DNA of 64,000 bases from an uncultured bacterium (GCA_903826405.1 CAIKEH010000044.1:51633-115632), one strand, 5' to 3'; shown: positions 29,482-38,566, counted from the first letter of the stretch. Notes: generated from the sequence alone by a model not told the origin. Numbers and translations are program-made.

Positions 29482-29774
29482 AATTCAACAAGGGGATCTA
29501 CAATATTTAGTCTTTCTCTATAATTCAGGTGAATTGCTGGAATGACAAATTCTCAGTTTTCAGCTTTGATGTTTTACATTTTGTTCGGTCAATTAGGATC
29601 TTAGGCCTCTATATAATTGTGAGTTTATGTTGCCAAGTGGGGGTATTTGCCGCTGTTTTTCTGACGCCTTCAAAAAATTAATTCTTTACGATTTCTTTAG
29701 CGTCTTGATCGATCTGAGATCAGTGATTTAGGAAATTTGGATGTGTGGGGGGTATATTTTCGTTTTCGTAAAGA

Positions 29775-30569
29775 TCATTCAGACATTTTTGCGATCATTT
29801 CCTTGCAGATTTTGTAGGCAACCATAGCTGTCATATCATGAATGTCTCGGGTTGGATTGTATTCCACGATATCCGCGCCTATCACGGGAACATGGATGCT
29901 TTGCAGAATATGGAGCAGACCTCTAGTGGGCAACCCGCCTGGTTCATGGTGGGAGATCCCAGGTACATGAGCAGGATCCAGCACGTCGAGGTCAATGGAT
30001 ACGTAAAGAGGCCCTTGAAGTGTTGAAATGAAATCCAGCGAAAACCGATTCATTTCAATGATCCTTACCCCGAATCTGTTCGCTTGTGCCCGCTGATGTG
30101 TGGTGAGGCTTCTTATTCCCACTTGGGTGAGCGATCCTAATATCCCTTTCTCCATCAATCGGGCGAATGGAGAGGCATGGGAGTAAGGATTGTTATCGAA
30201 ATTATCATATAAATCTGCGTGTGCATCCAGATGGAGGACATGGATATTCTTGAATCGTTCGGCATAAGCTTCGATCACGGGGTAGGAGATGGAATGATCC
30301 CCTCCAACTGATAATATTTTAGATCCTGGGTTGAGTTCCTGGAGGATCCGGTTCTTGATGTTCAAATATGCTTTATGAGCATCCTGATCGGTAAAAGTAA
30401 TGTCACCCAGATCGACATGACTTTTGCCAGGGGAGATCTCTGATCCGTTTTCCGAAAAGGAATTGGCAGAACCTTCTGTACCTATTAAACGGATACGTTG
30501 GGGAGCAAGCGCCGGTCCGCGCAGGAAGGAAGAATTGGCATCGTAAGGAATGCCGATAAGTTTGATCAT
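29775..30569 (-). CDS. arginase/agmatinase family ureohydrolase
   Basis: This 264-residue enzyme belongs to the binuclear manganese ureohydrolases. The metal ligands are in SVGGDHSIS (His), HLDAHADLYD (Asp-His-Asp) and SIDLDVLDPAHVPG (two Asp), all intact. It lacks a signal peptide and is shorter than typical arginase (about 300). The family cleaves guanidino or formimino groups from arginine, agmatine, guanidinobutyrate or formimidoylglutamate; the sequence does not decide which, although agmatinase is the closest general match. Just upstream of its start lies a long palindromic REP element (30596-30641). Confidence 0.88.
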   Translation of the reverse strand: MIKLIGIPYDANSSFLRGPALAPQRIRLIGTEGSANSFSENGSEISPGKSHVDLGDITFTDQDAHKAYLNIKNRILQELNPGSKILSVGGDHSISYPVIEAYAERFKNIHVLHLDAHADLYDNFDNNPYSHASPFARLMEKGILGSLTQVGIRSLTTHQRAQANRFGVRIIEMNRFSLDFISTLQGPLYVSIDLDVLDPAHVPGISHHEPGGLPTRGLLHILQSIHVPVIGADIVEYNPTRDIHDMTAMVAYKICKEMIAKMSE

Positions 30570-30595
30570 ATTTTATGGCTTTTTTACTCCAGTCC

Positions 30596-30641
30596 CCCCC
30601 CCTCACCCTCCAAGGGTCCACCCTTGGAGGGTGAGGGGGGG
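30596..30641. repeat. REP-like palindrome, copy A
   Basis: This is a perfect 46-base palindrome with 22-base arms and a two-base spacer (CC). Each arm holds the core ACCCTCCAAGGGT, or its complement ACCCTTGGAGGGT, extended outward by TG/CA and a run of C or G. It shares its core with copies at 30725, 55681 and 56366, the last two of which flank a REP-associated transposase. Confidence 0.9.
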
Positions 30642-30724
30642 ATTTCTGAAAATTTCTTCCGATTTCAATAGGGTAATCTATTCGAGTTCATGCTTTTCAA
30701 CCTTTTTGAGTAAATTTTTGAAGT

Positions 30725-30752
30725 ACCCTTGGAGGGTGGACTCTTGGAGGGT
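30725..30752. repeat. REP-like repeat, copy B (half-units in direct orientation)
   Basis: Two core units, ACCCTTGGAGGGT and ACTCTTGGAGGGT, are separated by GG. They point the same way here, unlike the other copies, where they are inverted. The second unit carries one mismatch. It lies 84 bases from copy A in the same intergenic gap. Confidence 0.85.
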
Positions 30753-30842
30753 AGGGAAGAAAAGCTCTAGTCATTTCTTGAATTGCTTTCAATGAAATGA
30801 AGCTGGAATGGATGGAATGGAATCAATCAGAATAGTCCATCC

Positions 30843-32441
30843 TCATAGTTTTGGCAAACTGATGCTTTTGAAGCTACTCTTTTCCGATGCTTTCTTCTCC
30901 ACATCCTGCCATTTCCTGGGTGCATCCGCAGACAGTATCTCATGTCCTGTCTTTGTTATAAGCACATCATCTTCTATCCTGACCCCGATGTTCCACCATT
31001 TTTTGTCACAGGGGCTGTTAGCGGGGATATAGATACCAGGTTCCACCGTGATGACCATATTGGCTTTGAGGCCTTCATAGTGACCTTGGTCATGTACATC
31101 AAGTCCGATATAATGGGAGCATCCATGAGGATAATATTTGCTCACGTCACTTGCATTTTTGATAATACCGAGTCTGATTAGACCTTCTGACAAGATTTGG
31201 CTGGCCTTCTTTTCCACTTTGGCAAAAGACCCACCTTCACGGCATAATGAAATGGCGGCATCCTGCGCATCATAAACAAGTTGATAAATAGCTTTTTGTT
31301 CTGGTGAAAATTTACCATTACCTGGTACCGTACGGGTCACATCTGCAGAATATCCGTGGTACTCAGACGCGATGTCCATCAGCAGTAGCTGGTTGTCTAG
31401 CCTAATACTATTATTTTCCTCATAATGTAAAATGCAACCATTGGCACCTACTCCAGAGATGGGGGGGTAGCCTTCTCCCTCCGCACCATAATATTTATGT
31501 ACATAAGTGTGGATCGCTTCAGCCTGACGTTCACTCATTTCAGGTTTGATAGCCTTCATTGATTCGGCATGTGCCAGTGCCGATATCCTTGCGGATTTCC
31601 GGATCAGATCCAACTCCTCTGGGGTTTTGATCTCTCGAAGTGTTTTGACAATATCATTATAGATATGCGTTCCTGATGGATTGGCAAGAATCCTTGCTTT
31701 GGTTCTTTCGTAAGAAACGGAGTCCTGGCTGTTCAGCAGTTCCAAGAGGTCTTTATTGTCCTCCCAACTATTGTTCTTCTTGATCAGTTTGTTGGAGTAT
31801 TCTTTTGCCATGTGCAGATTCGAAAAATCAAAATTATTCGCCAGGTAATTAGCGTACTCACCAGCTCCGTTATCGTCAGATGTTTTCAACCCTTTTTTTT
31901 CGGCAGCCTGCATCAGGCCATACAGATCATAGCCGCTTTTATCCGTTCTAACATCGTTCTGTATTGGTTCTGCGATTACTTTGGTGAAACTCTTCAGGTC
32001 CAATGGGAATGAGGGGAAATCTTTTCCTTCAAGTACTTTAGCGATTCCCAGAGTGGATTTTGCTCCTTCAACCCCAAGCCTTCGACCGGTCCAGATTTCC
32101 ATTCTGGGATCTCGCTTCCTGACGAACAGAACTTCATTGTAGGCTGTATCACCTTTTCCTTGCTTATCCTTGAATATGATCAAAAGTCCATCGGGTTCTT
32201 TATAGCCGGTCAGGTAGTACAGGTCTGGATTCTGATGATATAGGTGGTCGACATCTTTGGAAAAAGTACGTTCGGGGTATGCAAAGATCAGCGCTATGGA
32301 TCCGGATGGCATTAGTTGCCTGAATGCTTCCCTGCGTCCTTTGTGGAATCCAGGGGTCAATTGATCCTTTGGCAGGTTTTCCTGAGAAAAAAGTGACGAA
32401 GAGAGTAATATCGTCACAAAGACAAAAAGTAACTTTTTCAT
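30843..32441 (-). CDS. secreted Xaa-Pro aminopeptidase (M24B)
   Basis: This exported aminopeptidase P-type enzyme has 532 residues. A signal peptide ends near Ser19 (SSLFS, then Gln20). An N-terminal AMP_N domain follows (MPSGSIALIFAYPERTFSKD, DLYYLTGYKEPDG), then the pita-bread catalytic domain from about 260. The metal site is in SEYHGYSADVTRTVPG, HGCSHYIGLDVHDQG, VITVEPGIYIP and GVRIEDDVLIT, all with their expected Asp, His and Glu. These enzymes remove an N-terminal residue preceding Pro, and several also accept hydroxyproline. It stands alone. The link with the hydroxyproline locus 15 kb away is only thematic. Confidence 0.93.
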   Translation of the reverse strand: MKKLLFVFVTILLSSSLFSQENLPKDQLTPGFHKGRREAFRQLMPSGSIALIFAYPERTFSKDVDHLYHQNPDLYYLTGYKEPDGLLIIFKDKQGKGDTAYNEVLFVRKRDPRMEIWTGRRLGVEGAKSTLGIAKVLEGKDFPSFPLDLKSFTKVIAEPIQNDVRTDKSGYDLYGLMQAAEKKGLKTSDDNGAGEYANYLANNFDFSNLHMAKEYSNKLIKKNNSWEDNKDLLELLNSQDSVSYERTKARILANPSGTHIYNDIVKTLREIKTPEELDLIRKSARISALAHAESMKAIKPEMSERQAEAIHTYVHKYYGAEGEGYPPISGVGANGCILHYEENNSIRLDNQLLLMDIASEYHGYSADVTRTVPGNGKFSPEQKAIYQLVYDAQDAAISLCREGGSFAKVEKKASQILSEGLIRLGIIKNASDVSKYYPHGCSHYIGLDVHDQGHYEGLKANMVITVEPGIYIPANSPCDKKWWNIGVRIEDDVLITKTGHEILSADAPRKWQDVEKKASEKSSFKSISLPKL

Positions 32442-32542
32442 GACATTTCATTTTGAATCAGACAAGGGATTCCTGATCTTGATTCGTAAAATAGGGAAAT
32501 TCCAAACAAAATGGATTTTCGGTCAATATTTTTCACCATGTT

Positions 32543-32845
32543 TCAGTTGATAACATTGAACGAGAATAAAATCGCAGTGAGAAATAGAAGAACCAAGCCC
32601 ATCATGAAAGCATATTCAGCGATCTTTTCCAGATAGATGGCTGCTCCATTTTCTTTTCTGATGGACAGAAAAGAGAATCCGCAACTACTCATGAAAATGA
32701 TGGTTGCTACGAGTGTGATCTCGTCGATCATTGTTTTTTCGGATTCACGAAGGATTTTAAGTGAAGTGAGGATGATGAAACAGATGCCTAAAAGATTTGA
32801 AGATGCATTCAGTATGTGTGACGAACTTTTCGGTCGCTTTGCCAT
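32543..32845 (-). CDS. small membrane protein, unknown function
   Basis: I do not recognise this 100-residue protein. After a basic N-terminus (MAKRPKSSSH) it has three hydrophobic stretches, roughly residues 16-31, 44-62 and 74-97, with a short charged loop (SIRKENGAAIYLEKIAE) between the last two. The codon pattern and hydrophobic layout suggest a real gene, not a shadow, and there is no competing frame. It reads in the same direction as the aminopeptidase gene, about 100 bases upstream of it. The 214 bases beyond its start hold no gene that I can see. Confidence 0.6.
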   Translation of the reverse strand: MAKRPKSSSHILNASSNLLGICFIILTSLKILRESEKTMIDEITLVATIIFMSSCGFSFLSIRKENGAAIYLEKIAEYAFMMGLVLLFLTAILFSFNVIN

Positions 32846-33059
32846 AATTTTTTCTCATATGGATGTCGTAATATGTCCACTTCATGCGGTTTTCAAAGTG
32901 AATGTCATGTTAAGCATTTTAATTTCTGACAGATAATTTCATGGTTGATCTGTTCGTCCAACTTTTCGAAAGAATACTGCCAAATAGCTATTGTTATCTG
33001 TGGGAACATGATCGGTATTTACTACAAAGAGGAAATATGTTGTGATTCTATCGTGATTA

Positions 33060-33536
33060 TCATTCAGCCTTTGTGTCCGAATTCCATCTCATTTCAAGAG
33101 AGTAAGGCTGAAATCCTATCTTTTCATAAGCCCGGATGGCTGATGTATTGTCCACATAAACTTCCAATCTGAATTCTTCATGTCCTCTGGTGTGTCCCCA
33201 ATGGAGAAGATCCTCGATGATCAATCTGTTTATCCCTTGTCCCCGATATGCTGGTAAAATGAACATGAAGCCCAGATAGACTTGTTTTTCGTGGAGTAGA
33301 AAAGGTCTTGCCTGATCGATACGAGCGTATCCAGTCCCCATGATGCCCTCTTGATTTTCCGCAACAACTAACCTGATGTCGGGTGAATTGAGCATGGCCC
33401 CAAGATCATAATAGCGAGTGTCGCTTTTCCGAATGGTGGGGTCATATGGTCGTTCGGCCTCTATGATCCCCTGTTCCATTTCTAGCAGAGTATCTAGGTC
33501 ACTGAATGTCGCCTCTCTTATATTTATCTCTAACAT
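33060..33536 (-). CDS. GNAT family N-acetyltransferase
   Basis: This is a cytoplasmic acetyltransferase of about 158 residues. The GNAT fold is visible: the N-terminal INIREATFSDLDTLLEME strand and helix, motif A with the acetyl-CoA pyrophosphate loop LPAYRGQGINRLIIEDL, and motif B with LEVYVDNTSAIRAYEKIGFQPYSLEM. The overall shape is of the single-domain RimI type. The substrate is unknown. I favour the inner Met (MLEINIREAT) at 33536 over the one at 33551. It runs in the opposite direction to the PNPOx-like gene that starts about 200 bases away. Confidence 0.85.
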   Translation of the reverse strand: MLEINIREATFSDLDTLLEMEQGIIEAERPYDPTIRKSDTRYYDLGAMLNSPDIRLVVAENQEGIMGTGYARIDQARPFLLHEKQVYLGFMFILPAYRGQGINRLIIEDLLHWGHTRGHEEFRLEVYVDNTSAIRAYEKIGFQPYSLEMRWNSDTKAE

Positions 33537-33704
33537 GAAAATAGTTTTCAAAGTTCAAATTCCGGTGCAAAGCTTTATTGAATGTATGAAATACATTAGT
33601 ATTATGTCCGGGAAACGATCAGGTCAACTTTTGGAGACGTATTTGAAAGGGACCCCCATGATATTGGTCTACCGCAGGAAATCATTATTTTCATGCCTAA
33701 TGGC

Positions 33705-33727
33705 GCCCCCATTTTAGAGATGGGGGC
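33705..33727. terminator. strong hairpin directly before the PNPOx-like gene
   Basis: Perfect eight-base arms GCCCCCAT and ATGGGGGC enclose a seven-base loop. Eleven mostly A/T bases follow, ending in T5, and the next gene starts 16 bases after the hairpin. It looks like a terminator or a translation-blocking leader hairpin, not a promoter. Confidence 0.45.
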
Positions 33728-33742
33728 TATCAATTTATTTTT

Positions 33743-34297
33743 ATGGGTAAGTTTTCAGAACAGATTCAGCCTGCACATGTGAAATTCATAAAGAAACAAC
33801 ATCTGTTCTTTGTTGCAACAGCCCCTTTGGGTATATCCGGAAAGATAAACCTTTCACCAAAAGGTCTGGATGGATTTCGGGTGATATCCGAAAAGGAAGT
33901 TGGATATATGGACCTGATCGGCAGCGGAAATGAAACCGGGGCACATGTTCTCGAGAACAAAAGAATAACTTTCATGTTCTGTTCTTTCAAAGGAGCTCCA
34001 AATATCTTACGCCTTTATGGCAGGGGTAGGGCAATAACCAGAGAAAGCAGTGAATGGGACATTTATTCTCAACACTTCATCATTCTTCCCAGTACACGAC
34101 AATTGATCATCGCTGATATTGATCTGGTTCAAACATCCTGTGGCTATGGGGTACCGATTTATGATTATCAAGGCGAAAGGAAAATGCTTTTTGAATGGGC
34201 TGATAAGAAAGACCCGGCTGACTTGAAGGAGTATGTCAGGAAAAATAACAGCCAGAGTATCGATGGTCTCCAAACCGATATAGGGGGTAAGTTCTGA
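33743..34297 (+). CDS. pyridoxamine 5'-phosphate oxidase family protein
   Basis: This 184-residue protein carries the split-barrel flavin- or heme-binding fold of the PNPOx superfamily (HLFFVATAPLGISGKINLSPKG near residue 21, then DLIGSGNETGAHVLEN and ITFMFCSFKGAPNILRLYGRGRAI). The set resembles the subgroup of small general-stress and oxidoreductase-like members, not PdxH itself, because the PdxH C-terminal substrate motif is absent. It should bind FMN or F420 as a cytoplasmic dimer; the reaction is unknown. It begins directly after a strong hairpin and is followed 66 bases later by the SDR gene. Confidence 0.85.
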   Translation: MGKFSEQIQPAHVKFIKKQHLFFVATAPLGISGKINLSPKGLDGFRVISEKEVGYMDLIGSGNETGAHVLENKRITFMFCSFKGAPNILRLYGRGRAITRESSEWDIYSQHFIILPSTRQLIIADIDLVQTSCGYGVPIYDYQGERKMLFEWADKKDPADLKEYVRKNNSQSIDGLQTDIGGKF

Positions 34298-34363
34298 TGG
34301 GGTTGATGCCATAGGTCATTGTTATTTATTCGAATTGATTATTGATAAATCATTTGCGGGGAT

Positions 34364-35359
34364 ATGGCTGAAAATTATATGCGTATTGCTGTTACCGGGG
34401 CCAGCGGCCATATCGGGAATGTGGTCTGTCGGATCTTAACCGAAAAGGGCCATCAAGTTAATGCCCAGTACCACAGTACGATCAGAGGGTTGGATACTAT
34501 TCCTGTCAAACCCTTCAAGGGGGATATTCTGAACTCCACCGATCTGGAAATATTGTTTGATGGATGTGATGCAGTGATTCATTGCGCTGCCATGATCAGC
34601 ATACATGGTGATCCGGACGGTTCTGTATATCGTACCAATACTGAAGGTGCCGTCAAGGTTTGGAACGCTTGCCGGGAAAAGGGTGTTAAAAAACTGATCC
34701 ATCTAAGCAGTGTTCATGCTGTGATGGAGGTGCCTGTTGATGAGCCTTACAATGAGGATCGACCTTACAAATCAGATGGATCAACTGCCTATGACTTGTC
34801 GAAAGCCATCTCCGAGCAGTATCTACTGAAGATGGCTGATGCCAATGGACCTGAGTTGGTGATCATCCGACCGAGTTCTGCCATTGGTCCATATGATGCC
34901 AAGCCCTCCGAGATGGGTAAGGCTTTGATCGATCTTTACAAGGGAAAGATCCCGGTATTGCCTCAAGGCGGATATGATTTCGTGGATGTTCGTGATGTGG
35001 CTGAAACTGTGGTAAACGCATTGTTTAAAGGCAGACACAAAGAAATTTATCTCGCTTCGGGAAAATATTTTCTTTTGAAGGATCTTGCTTCTCTTATACA
35101 AGAAGTTACAGGTAGGCGTATGCCTAAAACGTCCATCCCCATAAGCATATTGAAATTATTGCTACCCTTGGTGCGTTTCCATGGGTGGCTGTTGCGTGCA
35201 GCACCTCAATTCACCCGTGAATCTCTTGAAGCATTGCAGAATGGGCACCCTGCGATGGATAACTCAAAAGCCAGAAGGGAATTGGATCACCAATGTAGGG
35301 CTATGGAAGAGACCTTACGCGATTTTTACGAATGGATAACTCAAGTAGATCATAAATAA
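34364..35359 (+). CDS. NAD-dependent epimerase/dehydratase (extended SDR, 3-beta-HSD/DFR-like)
   Basis: This cytoplasmic extended short-chain dehydrogenase has 331 residues. The NAD(P) loop is TGASGHIG near the N-terminus. The catalytic pair is in STAYDLSKA (Tyr and Lys), with the usual Ser in HLSSVHA. The late part has RPSSAIGPYDAKPSEMG and FVDVRDVAETVVNAL, which resemble dihydroflavonol-4-reductase and 3-beta-hydroxysteroid dehydrogenase-like members. A second Met (residue 6) could be the start. Its stop lies one base before the start of the 5-alpha-reductase-fold gene, so the two are surely co-transcribed. The substrate may be a steroid-like or other hydrophobic alcohol; that rests on the neighbour. 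Confidence 0.88.
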   Translation: MAENYMRIAVTGASGHIGNVVCRILTEKGHQVNAQYHSTIRGLDTIPVKPFKGDILNSTDLEILFDGCDAVIHCAAMISIHGDPDGSVYRTNTEGAVKVWNACREKGVKKLIHLSSVHAVMEVPVDEPYNEDRPYKSDGSTAYDLSKAISEQYLLKMADANGPELVIIRPSSAIGPYDAKPSEMGKALIDLYKGKIPVLPQGGYDFVDVRDVAETVVNALFKGRHKEIYLASGKYFLLKDLASLIQEVTGRRMPKTSIPISILKLLLPLVRFHGWLLRAAPQFTRESLEALQNGHPAMDNSKARRELDHQCRAMEETLRDFYEWITQVDHK

Positions 35360-35360
35360 C

Positions 35361-36125
35361 ATGACGATCGATACACTTATTTCCATCTGTTGGGTATGGA
35401 TCGCTGTGGCAGCCATGATTTTCTTGATGATGTTTTTCATTACGGCTCCTTTTGGAAGGCACACTTCAGAAAAGTGGGGGATGATGATGAACAATAAATG
35501 GGGTTGGTTCATCATGGAACTGCCTTCATTTCTGATTATGTCTTATTTTCTTGCATTCGGAACCAACATATCCCATTCCTATGTGTGGATTCTCTTTGTA
35601 TGCTGGCTCTTTCACTATGCTCATCGTACATTCATTTATCCATTACGCATCCGAGCAACGGCAAAAAAGATGCCCCTTTTCATAGTAATTAGCGCGATTA
35701 CGTTTAATCTGGTCAATGCCGGTTTGAATGGATATTATCTGGCAGAGTTGGCACCAAAATGGGATTACTCCTTAAAATGGCTCATTAGCGATCATTTCAT
35801 AATCGGTTTTGTTCTATTCCTTACCGGCATGTACATCAACTTGCGTTCGGATACAATCCTTATACGTTTAAGAAAACCTGGTGAAACAGGTTATAAAATA
35901 CCCCGTGGATTTCTTTTTGAATTAGTATCCTCACCAAATCTTTTTGGGGAAGTGGTTGAGTGGAGTGGTTTTGCGCTAATGGCATGGAATCTGCCGGCAG
36001 TCACTTTCGTAGTTTGGACTTTTGCAAATCTGGTACCTCGTGCCAAGAACCATCATGACTGGTATTTAAAAAATTTCCAAGATTATCCGAAAATAAGGAG
36101 AGTTATCTTCCCATACCTCTTTTAG
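35361..36125 (+). CDS. 3-oxo-5-alpha-steroid 4-dehydrogenase family membrane protein
   Basis: This integral membrane protein has 254 residues, about six transmembrane segments and the steroid 5-alpha-reductase C-terminal fold. Support comes from the segment order (WVWIAVAAMIFLMMFFITAPFGRHT near the start, HYAHRTFIYPLRIR in the middle) and the C-terminal NADPH-binding pattern: YKIPRGFLFELVSSPNLFGEVVEWSGFA, then AKNHHDWYLKNFQDYPKIRRVIFPYLF. This is close to eukaryotic steroid 5-alpha reductases and their bacterial relatives. The family reduces a C4-C5 double bond next to a ketone. Together with the SDR one base upstream it forms a two-step redox pair. Whether the substrate is a sterol, a hopanoid-like lipid or something else is open. 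Confidence 0.88.
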   Translation: MTIDTLISICWVWIAVAAMIFLMMFFITAPFGRHTSEKWGMMMNNKWGWFIMELPSFLIMSYFLAFGTNISHSYVWILFVCWLFHYAHRTFIYPLRIRATAKKMPLFIVISAITFNLVNAGLNGYYLAELAPKWDYSLKWLISDHFIIGFVLFLTGMYINLRSDTILIRLRKPGETGYKIPRGFLFELVSSPNLFGEVVEWSGFALMAWNLPAVTFVVWTFANLVPRAKNHHDWYLKNFQDYPKIRRVIFPYLF

Positions 36126-36754
36126 GTTCATATAATATCATATACGATCGATTTCTATGGTTTGATCATTCACTCTGATCTTTCAAACCATCCCCTCTTT
36201 TACATATTTTCTTTATCGTATATTTCTGTTATGATTTTGTTGAATCATGATGGCTCTTCTTGTCGATGTCCATTTCAGGGATGTTCAAACAAGATCAATT
36301 CTTTATAAGGGACTTTCAATTCTAGTAGAGCTTTTGGGTGTGTACCTATGGTAAGTTCAAGGCGTATCTTCCGGACAGACAAGGCATAGGGATTATTTAA
36401 GTATCCTGTTTTTTAAATCTACTGTGAGCAGGCATTGGGACATTGATTTTGATGAATAATTGAGTCCTGCATCCCGATCACATTTCCCATAATCCTGATC
36501 TATGCTCATGAATTCGTACAATTCTGATCCTATCGAAGTTTCGTGAATGGCTCTTTGACAAGTGCTGATTCATGAAGATTTTTATGCTCTGTTCAGGATG
36601 GAAAAATTCTTTTTTACGCCTGCACAGCCGGATTTGATAATAGGGCTCAAATCAAGTTTCTTTGCCGAATTTTTAAAGGTTCTTTAAAATACAGTTGATT
36701 AGCGATCTGCTCTTCATGTTCTGCTGAAGTGTTTTCAATTGATCCGAATTATTA
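36126..36754. other. 629-base intergenic gap
   Basis: I see no gene here. The frame from 36598 to 36687 would encode only 29 residues without family character. Near the left end a nine-base inverted repeat, ATGGTTTGA and TCAAACCAT (36157-36191), followed by a T-rich stretch may terminate the 5-alpha-reductase gene. Confidence 0.5.
36157..36191 (+). terminator. possible terminator of the SDR/5-alpha-reductase operon
   Basis: Nine-base perfect arms surround a 17-base loop, 31 bases past the stop, with pyrimidine-rich sequence following. The stem is AT-rich, so it is modest. Confidence 0.4.
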
Positions 36755-38389
36755 TTATTTCTTAGTGGCCATTTTGTCCAGGTATAAAAATCTGTCCCTG
36801 TGTTTCTCCGTCTCGGCCCTGCTGTTCACATTGATAAGCATGACAGCGGCCGGGCCACCGATTTTTACCGCAGGCCATTTTGGTGATCCAAGACCATTAG
36901 GATCTCCCGTTTTGATGAAATTGGCGAATAAGGCCTGCATGATCTCGGACACTTTGAAATCCTCTGCTTGCCAATCATATACACGATTAGTGGGCAGATT
37001 TCCGAGGGCATACTCGATCTCTGCTGAATGCACGGCACCATGGGTTATGGGTTTTCTCGGTGCATTGGGATCAGGGTTCCTTATGATACCACCAGCAAGC
37101 CCAGCTTCGGCATTACCCATTTCTTCTCTCATTATGGGACGGGGGCGTTCATACCTGTATCGGAAAACTGGTTTCGTGCTGGTCTTTGCTTGAAGGTCTG
37201 ACCATTTCCATGTGCTGAAGCCTATAAAACCATCACCCGCGAGGTCTGCAGCGACTTCCTCGACTTCAGCATCTGATGCTGGATTATATACACGAAGCAT
37301 GTCATCGGCTCGATCGCCATAGTTCTTCTTTACTGCTTTGATGAAGTTTTCTCTTGTCATTTCATCCTTGCCCAGTATAGCCCGTGCGCTTGACTCTTCC
37401 GCATTCCACCCAACCAAAAGGGGAACATGTGACTGCTCTCCGCGAGTGTAAATATCCACAGGTGACTTGGGAAGCAGATATCCATCCACTACCATTGGAA
37501 AGAGTTCCCATTCATGATCGGCAGAAGCTTCGAGGATCTTTTCTGCGGTGAGCTTTCTGAGTTCACTTATCGATTTGCCACCCAAGAGAGCAGCATATTT
37601 TAATCCTTTCTGCTCACCTTCAGACAATGTCGATAGGGATCTTTCACCCAACAATGACCCACTCTCCCCAATAGCACCTGCGATGAGATTTCTTGAAAGA
37701 GGGGATGCCATCATGGCGCTTACTGAAAACGATCCCGCTGATTCACCTGCAATGGTCACTCTTTTAGGATCTCCTCCGAAAGCGGCGATATTATTTTGAA
37801 CCCATTTCAAGGCTGCAGCTTGGTCGAGCATGCCGTAGTTTCCAGATGAATGGTGTGGTGATTCTTCGGTCAGTTCAGGGTGAGAGAGGAATCCGAAAAC
37901 GGTCAACCTGTAATTCACCGTCACAGCAACGATACCTTTTCTGGACATGGACTCACCATCATATCTAGGTTCGGACCCGTCGCCAGCCATCATGCCTCCC
38001 CCATAGAAATAAACCAGCACGGGAAGCTTCTCATGGAAGTTTTTGGCAGGAGTCCATATATTGAGATAAAGACAATCCTCGCTTAAGCCATTGGATCGGA
38101 AATTCATGTCTCCGAAAATGGGTCGCTGCATGGCGCGAGGCCCGAACTTGTCGGCTTTACGAATCCCAGTCCAGTTCTTTGCAGGTTGTGGTTCCTTCCA
38201 ACGAAGATCTCCAACGGGTGGTGCCGCATATGGCACACCTTTGAATGACCTGATTCCTGATTCATCCAAACCTTCCAGCATACCATTGGCTACTTTGACC
38301 TGAAGTTGTATATCTGTTGCTGATTGCTGCGCTTCAAGGCAATATGATAACATTAACAGGATGATCAGCTGAAATGATATTTTTTGCAT
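36755..38389 (-). CDS. secreted carboxylesterase (type B family)
   Basis: This alpha/beta-hydrolase of 544 residues has a signal peptide ending near Ala20 (CLEA, then Gln21). The type B carboxylesterase markers are present: GVPYAAPPVGDLRWKEP, EDCLYLNIWTPA, the oxyanion loop FYGGGMMAGDG, and the nucleophile Ser217 in GESAGS. The acid is probably in WNAEESSA, and the catalytic His lies in GAVHSAEIEYALG. The family hydrolyses esters of many kinds, including acyl groups on plant polysaccharides, but the substrate is not fixed by sequence. It lies on the same strand as the amidase upstream, with 177 bases between them. Confidence 0.92.
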   Translation of the reverse strand: MQKISFQLIILLMLSYCLEAQQSATDIQLQVKVANGMLEGLDESGIRSFKGVPYAAPPVGDLRWKEPQPAKNWTGIRKADKFGPRAMQRPIFGDMNFRSNGLSEDCLYLNIWTPAKNFHEKLPVLVYFYGGGMMAGDGSEPRYDGESMSRKGIVAVTVNYRLTVFGFLSHPELTEESPHHSSGNYGMLDQAAALKWVQNNIAAFGGDPKRVTIAGESAGSFSVSAMMASPLSRNLIAGAIGESGSLLGERSLSTLSEGEQKGLKYAALLGGKSISELRKLTAEKILEASADHEWELFPMVVDGYLLPKSPVDIYTRGEQSHVPLLVGWNAEESSARAILGKDEMTRENFIKAVKKNYGDRADDMLRVYNPASDAEVEEVAADLAGDGFIGFSTWKWSDLQAKTSTKPVFRYRYERPRPIMREEMGNAEAGLAGGIIRNPDPNAPRKPITHGAVHSAEIEYALGNLPTNRVYDWQAEDFKVSEIMQALFANFIKTGDPNGLGSPKWPAVKIGGPAAVMLINVNSRAETEKHRDRFLYLDKMATKK

Positions 38390-38566
38390 GTTCTGGAATG
38401 TTGGTGGTTCTTTGATATTATTTGACCTGATTCATATTTACGGAGTCATTCTAAATGATGTACGTCAGATATTTATTTCCCCGTCATATTTTCAAGTACG
38501 TAGCTATTCGTTATGTTTTTTGTTCTTGCCCTAAGTTTTAAAGTAGATTTTTGGAAATTAACGTTC

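Noticed and set aside
30550..30795. 81-codon frame across the REP elements
   Set aside because: It is formed by the repeats themselves and has no protein character.
33418..33717. 99-codon frame opposite the GNAT gene
   Set aside because: Most of it is antisense to the GNAT coding region; the rest is low-information.
36598..36687. 29-codon peptide frame in the large gap
   Set aside because: Too short to support, with no signal, neighbours or repeats that would back it.
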